From assembly GCF_014651815.1 (NCBI RefSeq), contig NZ_BMXP01000002.1:572689-636688 (forward strand): a DNA stretch of 64,000 nt. The letters are read 5' to 3'. Position numbers and translations under genes: made by a program. Below the pieces are notes generated by a model. It ran no database searches. It had not been told where the DNA came from and was given only the letters and a program-made list of their open reading frames with translations. This DNA comes from Alteromonas halophila. Its GTDB lineage: Bacteria; Pseudomonadota; Gammaproteobacteria; Enterobacterales; Alteromonadaceae. Shown here one piece after another: positions 34,804 through 43,730 of the stretch. Positions within the stretch are counted from its first letter, which is position 1; each line of letters begins with the position of its first letter.

Positions 34804-36125
34804 AGACCGCAGCGGCCGCCTACCCTGATACGTACAAAAGCAGCCTGTTTCCTATTCTGGCTATCGGCTTGCTGTTTTTTATTTTTGGCTTCATTACCTG
34901 GCTCAATGGCGCGCTTATTCCGTTTTTGCAGATGGTCTGCCAGTTGTCTGAAATTGAAGCCCTGTTCATTGCCTTTTGTTTCTATTTTGCCTACGTAGTG
35001 ATGGCTCTGCCGATGGCCAGAATACTTGAATATACTGGCTATCAGAAAGGCATGGCGCTGGGCTTACTGATTATTGCTATCGGCTGCCTGCTGTTCATTC
35101 CGGCTGCGCTGTCGACCTATTTTAGCATCTTTCTGTTGGCACAATTTGTGGTGGGCTCGGGCCTGACCATATTACAGACCGCCTCAAACCCGTTTATTGT
35201 GCGGCTGGGCAGCAAAGAGGGGGCGGCTGCCCGCATTGCCTTTATGGGGCTGCTGAATAAAGGTGCAGGGGCGCTGGCACCGGTTATCTTTACGGCGCTG
35301 GTTCTCGGCGAGTTCGCGGATATTACCCGGCTTGAACTTACACAGATGAGCAGCGAGGCGCGGACCGCGCAAATTGACAGTATGTCGGTGAAGCTTATCC
35401 AGCCTTATATTGGGATGGCGCTGGCACTGGGTGTACTGGCACTCATTTTTAATAAAATTAATTTACCTGATATTCGCGAAGAACAGGTCAGTGATGCGCC
35501 TGATACTTCGTCATCGGCGACCTCGGTGACGCAGTTCCCGCAACTGGTATTAGGGGCGGTGGCGCTATTCTGTTACGTGGGCGTAGAAGTCATTGCAGGC
35601 GATACCATTGGCCTCTATGGCAGCCGGCTGGGGCTGAGCGGTGCGACGGCACTGACTTCCTTTACCATGACAGCCATGGTTATCGGGTATGTATTAGGCC
35701 TGATACTGATCCCTCGTTTTATTTCGCAGCGTACAGCATTGACTGCATCTGCGTTGTTCGGACTGGCACTGACCGTAGCGATTAGTCTGGCCTCTAACAG
35801 CAGCGATGTGATTGCAACGCTGTTGTGGGGCTGGATGGGTATTCGAACAGTACCAGACAGTGTGGCACTGATTGCGCTGCTGGGCCTGGCGAATGCTATG
35901 GTATGGCCGGCCATCTGGCCGCTGGCGCTGGATGGACTGGGGAAATTCACTGCCCGGGGCTCGGCCATTCTGATTATGGGAATTGCTGGCGGTGCGATAT
36001 TACCACTTATCTATGGCGGCATGAGTGAATGGATCAGCAACCAGTCTGCGTATCTGGTGATGCTGCCATGTTATGGCTTTATCCTGTACTACGGCGCACT
36101 GGGTCATACCAAGCGTCACTGGTGA
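34800..36125 (+). CDS. nagP: N-acetylglucosamine MFS transporter (NagP, FHS family)
   Basis: This 441-residue inner-membrane protein has about twelve helices and belongs to the FHS (fucose/glucose) branch of the major facilitator superfamily. The signature FGFITWLNGALIPFLQ in helix 1 and QTASNPFIVRLG near helix 4 are typical. In marine bacteria this transporter brings in GlcNAc without phosphorylation, matching the kinase at the start of the operon. It is the last gene; a GC hairpin without T-run follows the stop. Confidence 0.9.
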   Translation: MKTAAAAYPDTYKSSLFPILAIGLLFFIFGFITWLNGALIPFLQMVCQLSEIEALFIAFCFYFAYVVMALPMARILEYTGYQKGMALGLLIIAIGCLLFIPAALSTYFSIFLLAQFVVGSGLTILQTASNPFIVRLGSKEGAAARIAFMGLLNKGAGALAPVIFTALVLGEFADITRLELTQMSSEARTAQIDSMSVKLIQPYIGMALALGVLALIFNKINLPDIREEQVSDAPDTSSSATSVTQFPQLVLGAVALFCYVGVEVIAGDTIGLYGSRLGLSGATALTSFTMTAMVIGYVLGLILIPRFISQRTALTASALFGLALTVAISLASNSSDVIATLLWGWMGIRTVPDSVALIALLGLANAMVWPAIWPLALDGLGKFTARGSAILIMGIAGGAILPLIYGGMSEWISNQSAYLVMLPCYGFILYYGALGHTKRHW

Positions 36126-36140
36126 GGGCGCATCGCGCCC
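36126..36140 (+). terminator. Hairpin at the end of the nag operon
   Basis: GGGCGC-ATC-GCGCCC is a perfect 6-bp GC stem immediately after the nagP stop. No T-run follows, so it may be a weak terminator or a 3'-end stabiliser. Confidence 0.4.
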
Positions 36141-36390
36141 GATCACTTCCCGCCTTACCTTGTTACACTTTTCCCTGTCAGTTGCGATTGACTTAGCTGT
36201 GTGAATTCAGGCTATCATTAAGCGTGATACAAAAGCCCGGCGTGGCGCACATGCACTGAGCAAAATAGCTGTACTGACCTTGTCAGTTCCTCATAACGGG
36301 CTTAATACGTTTGAAGAGGTCGTTCAGACTTGGTTAAGCCCGGCTGGTTTACTGTGTGCAGCGAGAATGGCAACAGAATAAGTGATCGGT

Positions 36391-36963
36391 ATGAATAGCA
36401 ACTCTCAATATAGCGTTCCTGGCATCCGGCTGGTGATGCCATACTTAATTGCGTTACTCAGCACACTGCTGCCAGTATCAGTACAGGCCACCGATCCTGA
36501 GCCGGTTTACTATCAGGACTGTGCTTACATTGAGTTTGACGATATTGATAACGATGCACTCACCCGAAATGAGGAAATAGCCCTCATTGATGAGAATTTC
36601 TTTGCTGCGCTGGATCGCTCCGCCGAGTGCATGAACAGTGCAGCCGCCACCGGTGCCGGTAAAATTGGTGATGCCGCGGGCAATGCTGGTGGCGGCCAGG
36701 GGGCTGCCGGTGGACAGTCAGGTAATGCGGGCAGCAGTGGCCAGGCCAGTGGTTCCGGGTCACCGGTGCCGATAGCAGAGCAACAGCAAAATCCACAGCA
36801 AACCACGGACACAACCAAAGGGATTGATACGCAGCGCGGCACATCGTCGGGCGGCAGCTCAGCCGTATGCGATGCAGTAAAAGAGGGGCTGGCGTCTGCC
36901 ACCACACAGGCAGAAAAAGAACATTGGCAGGGCCTTGCGGCCGAATACGGATGCCAGTCATAG
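36391..36963 (+). CDS. Secreted Gly/Ser/Ala-rich protein, first gene of the VWA/proton-channel operon
   Basis: I do not recognise the family. This protein of about 190 residues has a signal peptide ending near VSVQA. The first mature segment contains DIDNDALTRNEE, which fits an EF-hand-like calcium loop (acidic residues at positions 1, 3, 5 and 12), and a cysteine on each side (DCAYIEF, AECMNS). A low-complexity linker of about 70 Gly, Ser, Ala and Gln residues follows. A short C-terminal domain has two more cysteines (AVCDAV, YGCQS). GTG 36382 is in frame, but ATG 36391 gives the better signal peptide. It is probably a periplasmic or surface component of the machine encoded downstream. Confidence 0.55.
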   Translation: MNSNSQYSVPGIRLVMPYLIALLSTLLPVSVQATDPEPVYYQDCAYIEFDDIDNDALTRNEEIALIDENFFAALDRSAECMNSAAATGAGKIGDAAGNAGGGQGAAGGQSGNAGSSGQASGSGSPVPIAEQQQNPQQTTDTTKGIDTQRGTSSGGSSAVCDAVKEGLASATTQAEKEHWQGLAAEYGCQS

Positions 36964-36984
36964 GCAGAGAGAAGGAGAAGCTGT

Positions 36985-38280
36985 ATGAATGAGGTCATGA
37001 CAAGTGCGGGCAAATGGAGGCGACTCGTCGCATTGCTGTTTGTGTCGTTTTCACTGCTGATAAGCGGCTGTAAATCGACGTCGAACCAGACCAATGTGAC
37101 CCGTGTTGGCCCCTCTATGACCGGGCCGGCATCGTCCAAGGCCCTGGGCAATGCCAATCGCAGTTATAACTATACCTCTGACATTTACCTGGATGTGGCG
37201 GTGCCGGTGTTTGATCCGGGGATTCCGCAGGACGAATACGGCAACATCGATGATGAAGCTGTGGTGGAACAAGATATCTGGCCGCAGGTCCGTCGTCTGG
37301 AAGCTAACCGGTTCGCGCTGGCAACCAAAGAAGCGCTCGGGGATACGCAGTCCTTCGGTAAAATTAATGTGACCCCCAATGCGAATGTCAGTGCCGATGT
37401 GTATGTGCTTGGCAAAATAAACTATTCCGACACGGAAACCGTCAAAATTGGCATCCGTGTGATGGATGCCACCAACACCATGTGGGGTGAAGAAGAATTT
37501 GAATACCGCGTCAGTCAGGGCTTTTACCGTGACGCGATGCGTAAAGGAAACAACCCGTATGAGCCGGTGTTTAAGCAAATTGCCGGGTATGTTTATGATT
37601 TGCTGAAACTGCGCTCAGAGCAGGACAAGCAGAACATTGAGCGGGTATCGGATGTCCGCTACGCAGCCATGTACAGCCCGGAAAAATACGCGCACTACCT
37701 GACCGAGGAAAAGTCAGGCTTCTTTTCAAAGGATGCGGCTATCGGGCTGAATGGCGCACCATCAGAAGACGACCCCATGTATCAGCGCATTCAGGCGATC
37801 AAAGCCAGGGATATGCAGTTTATTGATGAGCTGCAGGACAGTTATGAGACCTTTGGCGCCACGACCCATGATGCTTATCGTAAGTATCAGCGTGAAACCC
37901 TGCCTGTCGCCGCCAGAATTCGTAAAGAAAAAGAAAAACGTACCAAAGCGCAGGTGGCGACCGCCGCGCTGGGCATTGCCGCCATTATGCTGGGGAAAAA
38001 TTCCGGCTCTACGGCCGGCCAGGTGGCAGCAGCCGCTGCGGGCGTTGGAGCCGCGTACAGCCTGAGTGAAGCGATTCAGTCAAACCGCGAGCTGGGGGCG
38101 CAGCGTAAGCTGCTCGACGAAATGGGCCAGAACCTGGATATTCAGGCCACCGACCAGGTTGTGGAGTTTAATGATCAGACCATAGAGCTGCAGGGCACGG
38201 CCGCCGAACAATACGCGCAGCTTCGCCAGCGCCTCTACGAGATCTACGAGATGGAAGCCACCCCCGATACACAGCTTTAA
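36985..38280 (+). CDS. Lipoprotein of the VWA/proton-channel operon
   Basis: This 431-residue protein has a lipobox LLISGC with the lipidated cysteine at residue 29 followed by Lys-Ser, suggesting outer-membrane sorting. The mature region holds a mixed domain (about 55-230: YLDVAVPVFDPGIP, ADVYVLGKINYSDTETVKIGIRVMDA) resembling proteins that handle envelope assembly factors. A charged helical region follows, then a hydrophobic Ala/Gly-rich stretch (about 325-360: TAALGIAAIMLGK and VAAAAAGVGAAYSL) that could insert in a membrane, and a final coiled coil. The ATG has GAAGGAGAAG upstream. I know of no family function. It lies 21 bases after the first gene. Confidence 0.6.
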   Translation: MNEVMTSAGKWRRLVALLFVSFSLLISGCKSTSNQTNVTRVGPSMTGPASSKALGNANRSYNYTSDIYLDVAVPVFDPGIPQDEYGNIDDEAVVEQDIWPQVRRLEANRFALATKEALGDTQSFGKINVTPNANVSADVYVLGKINYSDTETVKIGIRVMDATNTMWGEEEFEYRVSQGFYRDAMRKGNNPYEPVFKQIAGYVYDLLKLRSEQDKQNIERVSDVRYAAMYSPEKYAHYLTEEKSGFFSKDAAIGLNGAPSEDDPMYQRIQAIKARDMQFIDELQDSYETFGATTHDAYRKYQRETLPVAARIRKEKEKRTKAQVATAALGIAAIMLGKNSGSTAGQVAAAAAGVGAAYSLSEAIQSNRELGAQRKLLDEMGQNLDIQATDQVVEFNDQTIELQGTAAEQYAQLRQRLYEIYEMEATPDTQL

Positions 38281-38304
38281 CGACGGGGCAGGGAGCAGCA
38301 ACGA

Positions 38305-39729
38305 ATGGCAGGTGTCGACAGTGAAATAGCGGCCAGTCGGGCCAGAAAAAAAACCGCGATAAAAAGCACTGCGCTCGGCGTGCTGGGTGTGCTCATGCTC
38401 GGCGCGGTGGGCGCTGTCACGTATCAGATGTTTCCCACAGGTAAGGCTGCTGCCCCGGTCTCACAGCCTGATACCGCCGCGACCGACTCTGCGGCGGATG
38501 CGCGCATCGATCGCCGCGCTTTGCAGCAGGCGCTTGATAAGGTCAGACAGGCATTAACCGGGGCGCTCACTGAACATGTCGTCAACTGGGCACCTGACAG
38601 ATCGCGCCAGCTACGCCAGAGTCTGGAGCAGGCATACCAGGATTATGGTACGGGTGAATACAGCAAGGCAAAGCTGGCACTTGAGGAAATACGGCAGGTG
38701 CTTGATACGCTTCGCGGCGACTTTCAGCAGGCCTATCAGGCGCCCTATGAAAACGCCACTGCCGCGTTCGATGATAACGATATACATCGTGCCCGTCAGC
38801 AAAACCGGCAGGCACTTAAGGTAAAGCCGGACTATGAAGACGCACTGGCACTTAAGGCGCGTCTTGATGCGTTTGAAGACGTGCAGGCCCTGTATGAACA
38901 GGCGCGTGTCGGTAAGGTTGAAAACAACCTGCAAAAGCAGCGTGATGCTTATGCCCGCATTGTTGCTATGGATCCGGCGCGAAATGACGCCCGGGAGGCA
39001 CTCGCGCGAATTGATAAAACGCTGAACGCGCGGCGTTTCGGACAATTGATTAAAAAAGCAGTGGCGGCCGTCGATGCCCAGGAACTGGCAGTGGCGCAGC
39101 GGTTAGTAGATGAGGCGCGCTCGATAAGACCCGACAGTGCGGATATTAACGCGTTGCAGTCCCGGATTGACAAGGCGCTTGATACGCAGGGCGTGACGGC
39201 AGCGACAGAACAAATTCAAATGTTCGCCAGGCTGGATGAGTGGGAGACGGTAACAATGCTGGCAGAAAAGGCTATCGCGTCGTACCCGGACTCGCCGGCT
39301 ATTCGAAATGCGCTGGACACCGCCACCGCTATTTCAAAGGCGCATGCGCGACTTGATGCCTACATTGACAAGCCTGCCAGACTGGCTGATAACACCATCC
39401 GCGAGCACGCCTATAACACGGTGGCCGAGGTCAGCAGCCTGCGTCAGGTCAGTGCTAAACTGGGGGCGAAAATTGACACTGTGGAGCAGTTGATTGAGCG
39501 GGAAAATACGCCGCTGGATGTCACCGTGACTTCTGACGGGGAGTCGTACCTCAAAGTACTGGGAGTCGGACATATTGGTAAGACGACGGAAAAAGTCATT
39601 CAGCTCAAACCCGGCCGTTACAAGCTGGAAGCCAGCCGCAACGGCTACCGGACAGTGATCCGGGACCTGATTGTACAGAAGTCTGCCATGCCAATTGACG
39701 TGCACCTGGTATGTACCGAAAAGATTTAG
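38305..39729 (+). CDS. Membrane-anchored helical-repeat protein with PEGA-like C-terminus
   Basis: This 474-residue protein starts with a basic N-terminus and one membrane helix (about residues 18-38: TALGVLGVLMLGAVGAVTY). Most of the rest is alpha-helical and TPR-like (repeats such as ARQQNRQALKVKPDYEDALAL and AQRLVDEARSIRPDSADINAL). The last 60 residues form a beta domain with PGRYKLEASRNGYRTVIRDL, the pattern of a PEGA domain. The topology suggests a periplasmic scaffold anchored in the inner membrane. The next gene encodes a larger PEGA protein, so the two may interact. The family is unnamed as far as I can tell. Confidence 0.6.
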   Translation: MAGVDSEIAASRARKKTAIKSTALGVLGVLMLGAVGAVTYQMFPTGKAAAPVSQPDTAATDSAADARIDRRALQQALDKVRQALTGALTEHVVNWAPDRSRQLRQSLEQAYQDYGTGEYSKAKLALEEIRQVLDTLRGDFQQAYQAPYENATAAFDDNDIHRARQQNRQALKVKPDYEDALALKARLDAFEDVQALYEQARVGKVENNLQKQRDAYARIVAMDPARNDAREALARIDKTLNARRFGQLIKKAVAAVDAQELAVAQRLVDEARSIRPDSADINALQSRIDKALDTQGVTAATEQIQMFARLDEWETVTMLAEKAIASYPDSPAIRNALDTATAISKAHARLDAYIDKPARLADNTIREHAYNTVAEVSSLRQVSAKLGAKIDTVEQLIERENTPLDVTVTSDGESYLKVLGVGHIGKTTEKVIQLKPGRYKLEASRNGYRTVIRDLIVQKSAMPIDVHLVCTEKI

Positions 39730-39758
39730 ACACCAACGAATAGCAACAGGAGGGCTTT

Positions 39759-41741
39759 GTGGGGTCGATTGAGACGCAAATCGCCAAAGGCAAACGGCGC
39801 CGGAAACTGCTGGCAATCGTCATGACGCTCGGTGCTGTCACGCTGGCAGTGGTGTACGCGCTGTGGATGTTTTTTACTAAAGGTTACAGTCTGACCGTGC
39901 TGCCTGCCGAGGCTGCCCGTACGCAGCAGTTCGCTGTACAAAGCGGCAATGCGTTATTTATCGACAATAAGCTGTATGTGATTGGCAGCAATGCTGCGAT
40001 CACCGTCAGCGCGCAAAAATTTCGCGCGGCCAGCCTCACTGTGAATGACGCGAGCCCGTCTAATATCGAGGTAGAACTGCAGCCGTTACCCGCGACGTTA
40101 AACATCACCACTGCGCCTGTTGCCCGCGATATTGTCTGGTCGGTTAACGGAGAAACTGTCGCCCGCGCTGAGCGCTTACAGACAACACTTGAGCCCGGCA
40201 ACTATACGATCACGGCCCGTCACCCAGCCTATGAAACCGCCTCTGTACGTATTGACGCAGACATTGCCGCGCAAATCGAGCAAACCCTGACCCTTACGCC
40301 GGTGCGCGGTGAGATACAGATTGACTCTTCGCCGCAGGGAGCCAGCGTCACCGTCAACGGGAAGGCAGCAGGGCAGACACCGCTGAGCCTGGACCGTGAG
40401 GGCGGCGAGTACACAGTGACAGTCGAAAAAACAGGCTATCAGGTGGTGAGTGACACCATTGCCCTGACAGCGTCGCAACGCGACCCGCAACGTAACTATC
40501 ATCTTCAGCCCCTGCAGGCCACCGTCACAGTGAACGCAACCCCCGCGGGCGGCGCTCTGCTTGTTAATGGCACACCGGTCACCAGCCCGGTAAGCATTGA
40601 TGCGGATACGGCCGCGCAGTTTCGTTATGCCAAGCCCGGTTATCTTAGTGAGTCCAGGACATTAAACCTTGGGCCGGGTGAAACACAGACCCTCTCTTTT
40701 GCGCTGAAAAAAGAAATGGGGAGCGTGAGGATTGAGGCCAGTGAACAGGCCAGCGTTGAGGTCAATGGTCAGCCACAGGGCAACACCCCGCTGACTCTGT
40801 CACTGCAGGCGCTGCCAACCGATATTGTGGTCAGAAAGCCGGGTTACCGGCAAGTGCAGCAGTCGGTAACACCCAGTCAGGACAGCACAAAAATTGTGCG
40901 TGTCGAGCTGCTGCGCGAGTTTGACGCCAGGCGCCGGGAAGGCAAACCGCTGTTTGTGAGCGGGCTGGGTATTCAGATGATTCGGGTCAAACCCAAAGCG
41001 TTTACCATGGGCTCGCCGGACAATGACTCTGACCGGAAAAGTAACGAGCACCAGGTCGATGTTGATTTCAGCCGCCCGTTCTGGGTCTCAGCCCATGAGA
41101 TCACCGAAGCGCAGTACAATGCTTCACTGGGTAAAGCCGGCGGCAGCACACTGCCGGTTACCGGTGTTTCCTGGGAGCAGGCGGCAGTCTTCGCTAACTG
41201 GCTGAGTGAAAAAGAAGGCTTGTTGCCGTTTTACGTTATCAGACAGGGGCGTGTGGCAGGGGTAAAACCTTCGGCGCGCGGCTACCGGCTGCCAACTGAA
41301 GCTGAGTGGGAGTTTATCGCCCGGCTCAACCGGCGCGCAGCGCCAACGCGGTATGTGTGGGGCACGCAGGAAACCCTTCGCGATAAGCAGGGCAACTTTG
41401 CTGATGAATCAGTGAAGGGTACACAAACGTTTTACCTGCGGGGCTACAATGATGGCTTTGCTGCGCTGGCACCGGTCGGCAGTTTTAAGGCCGAGCGCGG
41501 GGGCTTCTATGATCTTGATGGTAATGCCCGTGAGTGGGTGCATGATCGCTACACCATTACGCCGCCGGACAGTGAACGCCGCTACAGTGATTACCTGGGG
41601 GCACAGCGTGGTGACAGCCATGTGGTGAAAGGGGCCTCGTATAAAACCGGGCGGCTGAAAAATATCCGGGCCAGTGTGCGGAACGGCGAAAGTACGCCGG
41701 CCGAGGACATCGGCTTTCGCATTGCCCGCTATGACAGATAA
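39759..41741 (+). CDS. PEGA-repeat protein with FGE/SUMF1-like domain lacking catalytic cysteines
   Basis: This 660-residue protein starts at GTG 39759 after AGGAGGG, with one membrane helix at about residues 17-40. About four PEGA-type repeats follow (residues about 100-385), each with a pattern like GEIQIDSSPQGASVTVNGKAA and a GY turn (VEKTGYQV, AKPGYLSE, RKPGYRQV). From residue about 400 to the end lies an FGE-sulfatase fold: AFTMGSPDNDSDRKSNEHQV, LPVTGVSWEQAAVFANWLS, GYRLPTEAEWEFIAR, GFYDLDGNAREWVHD and IGFRIARYD. The active-site region (KGASYKTGRLKNIRASVRNG) has no cysteine, so formylglycine synthesis is not expected. The domain is probably a binding module. Confidence 0.75.
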   Translation: MGSIETQIAKGKRRRKLLAIVMTLGAVTLAVVYALWMFFTKGYSLTVLPAEAARTQQFAVQSGNALFIDNKLYVIGSNAAITVSAQKFRAASLTVNDASPSNIEVELQPLPATLNITTAPVARDIVWSVNGETVARAERLQTTLEPGNYTITARHPAYETASVRIDADIAAQIEQTLTLTPVRGEIQIDSSPQGASVTVNGKAAGQTPLSLDREGGEYTVTVEKTGYQVVSDTIALTASQRDPQRNYHLQPLQATVTVNATPAGGALLVNGTPVTSPVSIDADTAAQFRYAKPGYLSESRTLNLGPGETQTLSFALKKEMGSVRIEASEQASVEVNGQPQGNTPLTLSLQALPTDIVVRKPGYRQVQQSVTPSQDSTKIVRVELLREFDARRREGKPLFVSGLGIQMIRVKPKAFTMGSPDNDSDRKSNEHQVDVDFSRPFWVSAHEITEAQYNASLGKAGGSTLPVTGVSWEQAAVFANWLSEKEGLLPFYVIRQGRVAGVKPSARGYRLPTEAEWEFIARLNRRAAPTRYVWGTQETLRDKQGNFADESVKGTQTFYLRGYNDGFAALAPVGSFKAERGGFYDLDGNAREWVHDRYTITPPDSERRYSDYLGAQRGDSHVVKGASYKTGRLKNIRASVRNGESTPAEDIGFRIARYDR

Positions 41742-41753
41742 ACGGAGCTTAAG

Positions 41754-41861
41754 ATGAAACGAAAACTACTTCTTGGTGCAGTTTTACTGATACTGGCAGG
41801 CAGTGCGGCGGCGTATTTTACCTCGCTGGATGCGCCGCAGGACTTCCCGACCAATATTTAA
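41754..41861 (+). CDS. 35-residue membrane or secreted peptide in the VWA/proton-channel operon
   Basis: This is a short gene too small for most gene finders. ATG 41754 is preceded by GGAG with 7-base spacing. The product starts MKRKLLLGAVLLILAGSAAA, a basic-hydrophobic signal or membrane helix, and ends with about 15 polar residues (YFTSLDAPQDFPTNI). It lies 12 bases after the PEGA/FGE gene and 15 bases before the proton-channel gene, in the same direction and without another reading frame filling the space. It could be a small accessory subunit of the channel. Confidence rests on ribosome site, composition and position. Confidence 0.55.
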   Translation: MKRKLLLGAVLLILAGSAAAYFTSLDAPQDFPTNI

Positions 41862-41876
41862 ACGCTGGAACAGGCA

Positions 41877-42659
41877 ATGCAAAAGACAATGCAGAAGAAC
41901 TCAACGTTATCCATGAATCCCAGCCTGCTGGTCAGCGGCAGTGTCTTACTGGCCATCTTTATCGTGGTGCACTTTCTGTACGCAGGCGTTATCCGGCCGG
42001 CCGCTGAAAGTGTCATGGCAACCCAGGGCACAGCGGCACTGTCTTCACTATGGGTGATCCTAAAAGATGTCGAACAACAGATGTGTATGTCCCTGATGTT
42101 TTTTTGTTTGTTTCTGATGGCCTATAAGCTGTGGAAGCTTATCGATGAAGAGGAAATCTATACCCGCGATTTGTTACCCGAGCATGATAAAGCGTCGGCG
42201 CTGGACGTTGACGCGGCCATAGGTGAGCTGGAGGCCTCTCCCTATAAAGAAACCCCGGCCTATATGACGTGGCTGAACTGTATCCGCCGCTATCGCAATA
42301 CCAGCAATGTGCAGCATGCCGCCGATGCGATTGAATCGTCGGTCGAGACTATCGCCACACAGCTTGAAAGTGGCAATAACATGATCCGCTATATCATCTG
42401 GGCCATTCCCTCCATTGGCTTTGTGGGGACGGTGCGCGGTATTGGCGCGGCGCTGGCGCAGGCCGACGCCGCTTTAGACGGTGATATCGCCGGAATGACG
42501 GCATCGCTTGGCGTTGCCTTTAACTCAACGCTGGTGGCGCTGTTTATCTCTCTGATTCTGATGCTGTTTATGCACCTGCTGAACAGCCGTCAGGACAAAA
42601 TGGTGATCCGCACACAGGAATCCTGTGAGCGTCACCTGCTGTCTCACCTGCATAACTAG
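41877..42659 (+). CDS. MotA/TolQ/ExbB-family proton channel subunit
   Basis: This 260-residue inner-membrane protein has helices at about residues 17-40, 62-85, 168-190 and 210-232. The last two carry the family pattern: IPSIGFVGTVRGIGAAL with small residues lining the channel, and LGVAFNSTLVALFISL, equivalent to the TolQ/ExbB helix 3. The cytoplasmic domain between helices 2 and 3 is about 80 residues. Such proteins form pentamers around a dimer of TolR/ExbD/MotB-type partners and convert proton flow to motion. The two downstream proteins provide matching TolR-like anchors. This places a proton-driven motor at the centre of the operon. Confidence 0.85.
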   Translation: MQKTMQKNSTLSMNPSLLVSGSVLLAIFIVVHFLYAGVIRPAAESVMATQGTAALSSLWVILKDVEQQMCMSLMFFCLFLMAYKLWKLIDEEEIYTRDLLPEHDKASALDVDAAIGELEASPYKETPAYMTWLNCIRRYRNTSNVQHAADAIESSVETIATQLESGNNMIRYIIWAIPSIGFVGTVRGIGAALAQADAALDGDIAGMTASLGVAFNSTLVALFISLILMLFMHLLNSRQDKMVIRTQESCERHLLSHLHN

Positions 42660-42671
42660 TCAGGCACAGGC

Positions 42672-43730
42672 ATGCGCATCAGGCGACAGCCACAGGATGG
42701 CTTTAATCTCTCGTTTCTGGACGTCATGGCGTGTGGCCTGGGGGCCGTCATCCTGATTTTTATTCTGGTCGATTTTAAGGCGTTCACGCCTGACCCTGCC
42801 GAAGAGAAGCAAAAGCTGGAGCAGGAGCTGGCCGCGTCTGAACAGCAACAGCAGCAACTGCAGCGGTCACTGGATGAAATCAATGACAGGATTGCGCAGG
42901 AGTCGGCCCGTCAGGAAGCCGCCGAGGAAGCACAGGACGACACCACAGATACACAGTCGAAGCTGCTTAAGGACGTCGCGACGCAGCTCGCGGTGGTCGC
43001 CGATCTGGAAGATCAGCTTGTAGCCCTGTCTAAACGGGTGGAAAAATCAGCCAATGTGAGTATGCAGGGGAAAGGCGAGCAAAACTTTATTGCCGGCATG
43101 AAAGTGGAAGGTGCTCAGATTGGTCTGCTGATTGATAAAAGTGCCTCAATGATGGGCACAAGTCTGATTGATGTGCTGGGTAAGCTGTCGTTAAGTGATG
43201 CCGATAAGGTCGCCACCCCAAAGTGGGTGCGTACCCGACGGGTGGCGCAGTGGTTAATCGCGCGTCTGCCGCAAACCTCAAAGGTGACCATGGTGGCCTT
43301 TTCGGATACGGCAAAGCGCCTGGGGCAGCACGCGGTCAGTACCGCCTCGGTGAGTGGCTCTATGCAGGCGATTGTGCGGGATTTAGGCAACGTAGTGCCC
43401 GATGGTGGTACCAATCTGCAACTGGGTATCAGCACGCTGTTTCAGGCCAACGCGTCTATCACCGATGTATATATTGTCACCGATGGCTTGCCGACGCTGG
43501 GTGAAGGCTTGTCCCGTCAGTGCAAAAATGCGGTTGCGACCAGCAAGTCTATCTCGTCTGACTGCCGGCAGGCGCTGTTTATTGAAACGGTCAGACGCGC
43601 ACCGAAAAATGTCCGTTATCATATTATTTTACTGCCCATCGATGGCGATCCTTACGCCCCTTCAATGTACTGGGACTGGTCACGTGCCACTGGTGGCGTA
43701 TTCTTATCCCCCGCACCGGAGTGGCCCTGA
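42672..43730 (+). CDS. VWA-domain protein with TolR/ExbD-like membrane anchor (first copy)
   Basis: This 352-residue protein starts RRQPQDGFNLSFLDVMACGLG; the membrane helix (about residues 14-34) has an aspartate at its start (FLDV), as in the proton-carrying Asp of TolR, ExbD and MotB. A long Gln/Glu-rich coiled coil follows (about 40-130). A VWA domain then has the complete metal-ion-dependent adhesion site: DKSAS near residue 155, the Thr in PDGGTNL, and the Asp in VTDGLPTLG. The VWA part would be periplasmic. Cysteines near the end (SRQCKNAV, SSDCRQAL) may pair. The stop codon overlaps the start of the second copy by one base. Confidence 0.8.
   Translation: MRIRRQPQDGFNLSFLDVMACGLGAVILIFILVDFKAFTPDPAEEKQKLEQELAASEQQQQQLQRSLDEINDRIAQESARQEAAEEAQDDTTDTQSKLLKDVATQLAVVADLEDQLVALSKRVEKSANVSMQGKGEQNFIAGMKVEGAQIGLLIDKSASMMGTSLIDVLGKLSLSDADKVATPKWVRTRRVAQWLIARLPQTSKVTMVAFSDTAKRLGQHAVSTASVSGSMQAIVRDLGNVVPDGGTNLQLGISTLFQANASITDVYIVTDGLPTLGEGLSRQCKNAVATSKSISSDCRQALFIETVRRAPKNVRYHIILLPIDGDPYAPSMYWDWSRATGGVFLSPAPEWP

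Noticed and set aside
36525..37157. Long minus-strand frame opposite the first two genes of the VWA operon
   Set aside because: It is antisense to a Gly/Ser-rich low-complexity region, which creates open frames by base composition; the plus-strand genes have signal peptides and operon context.
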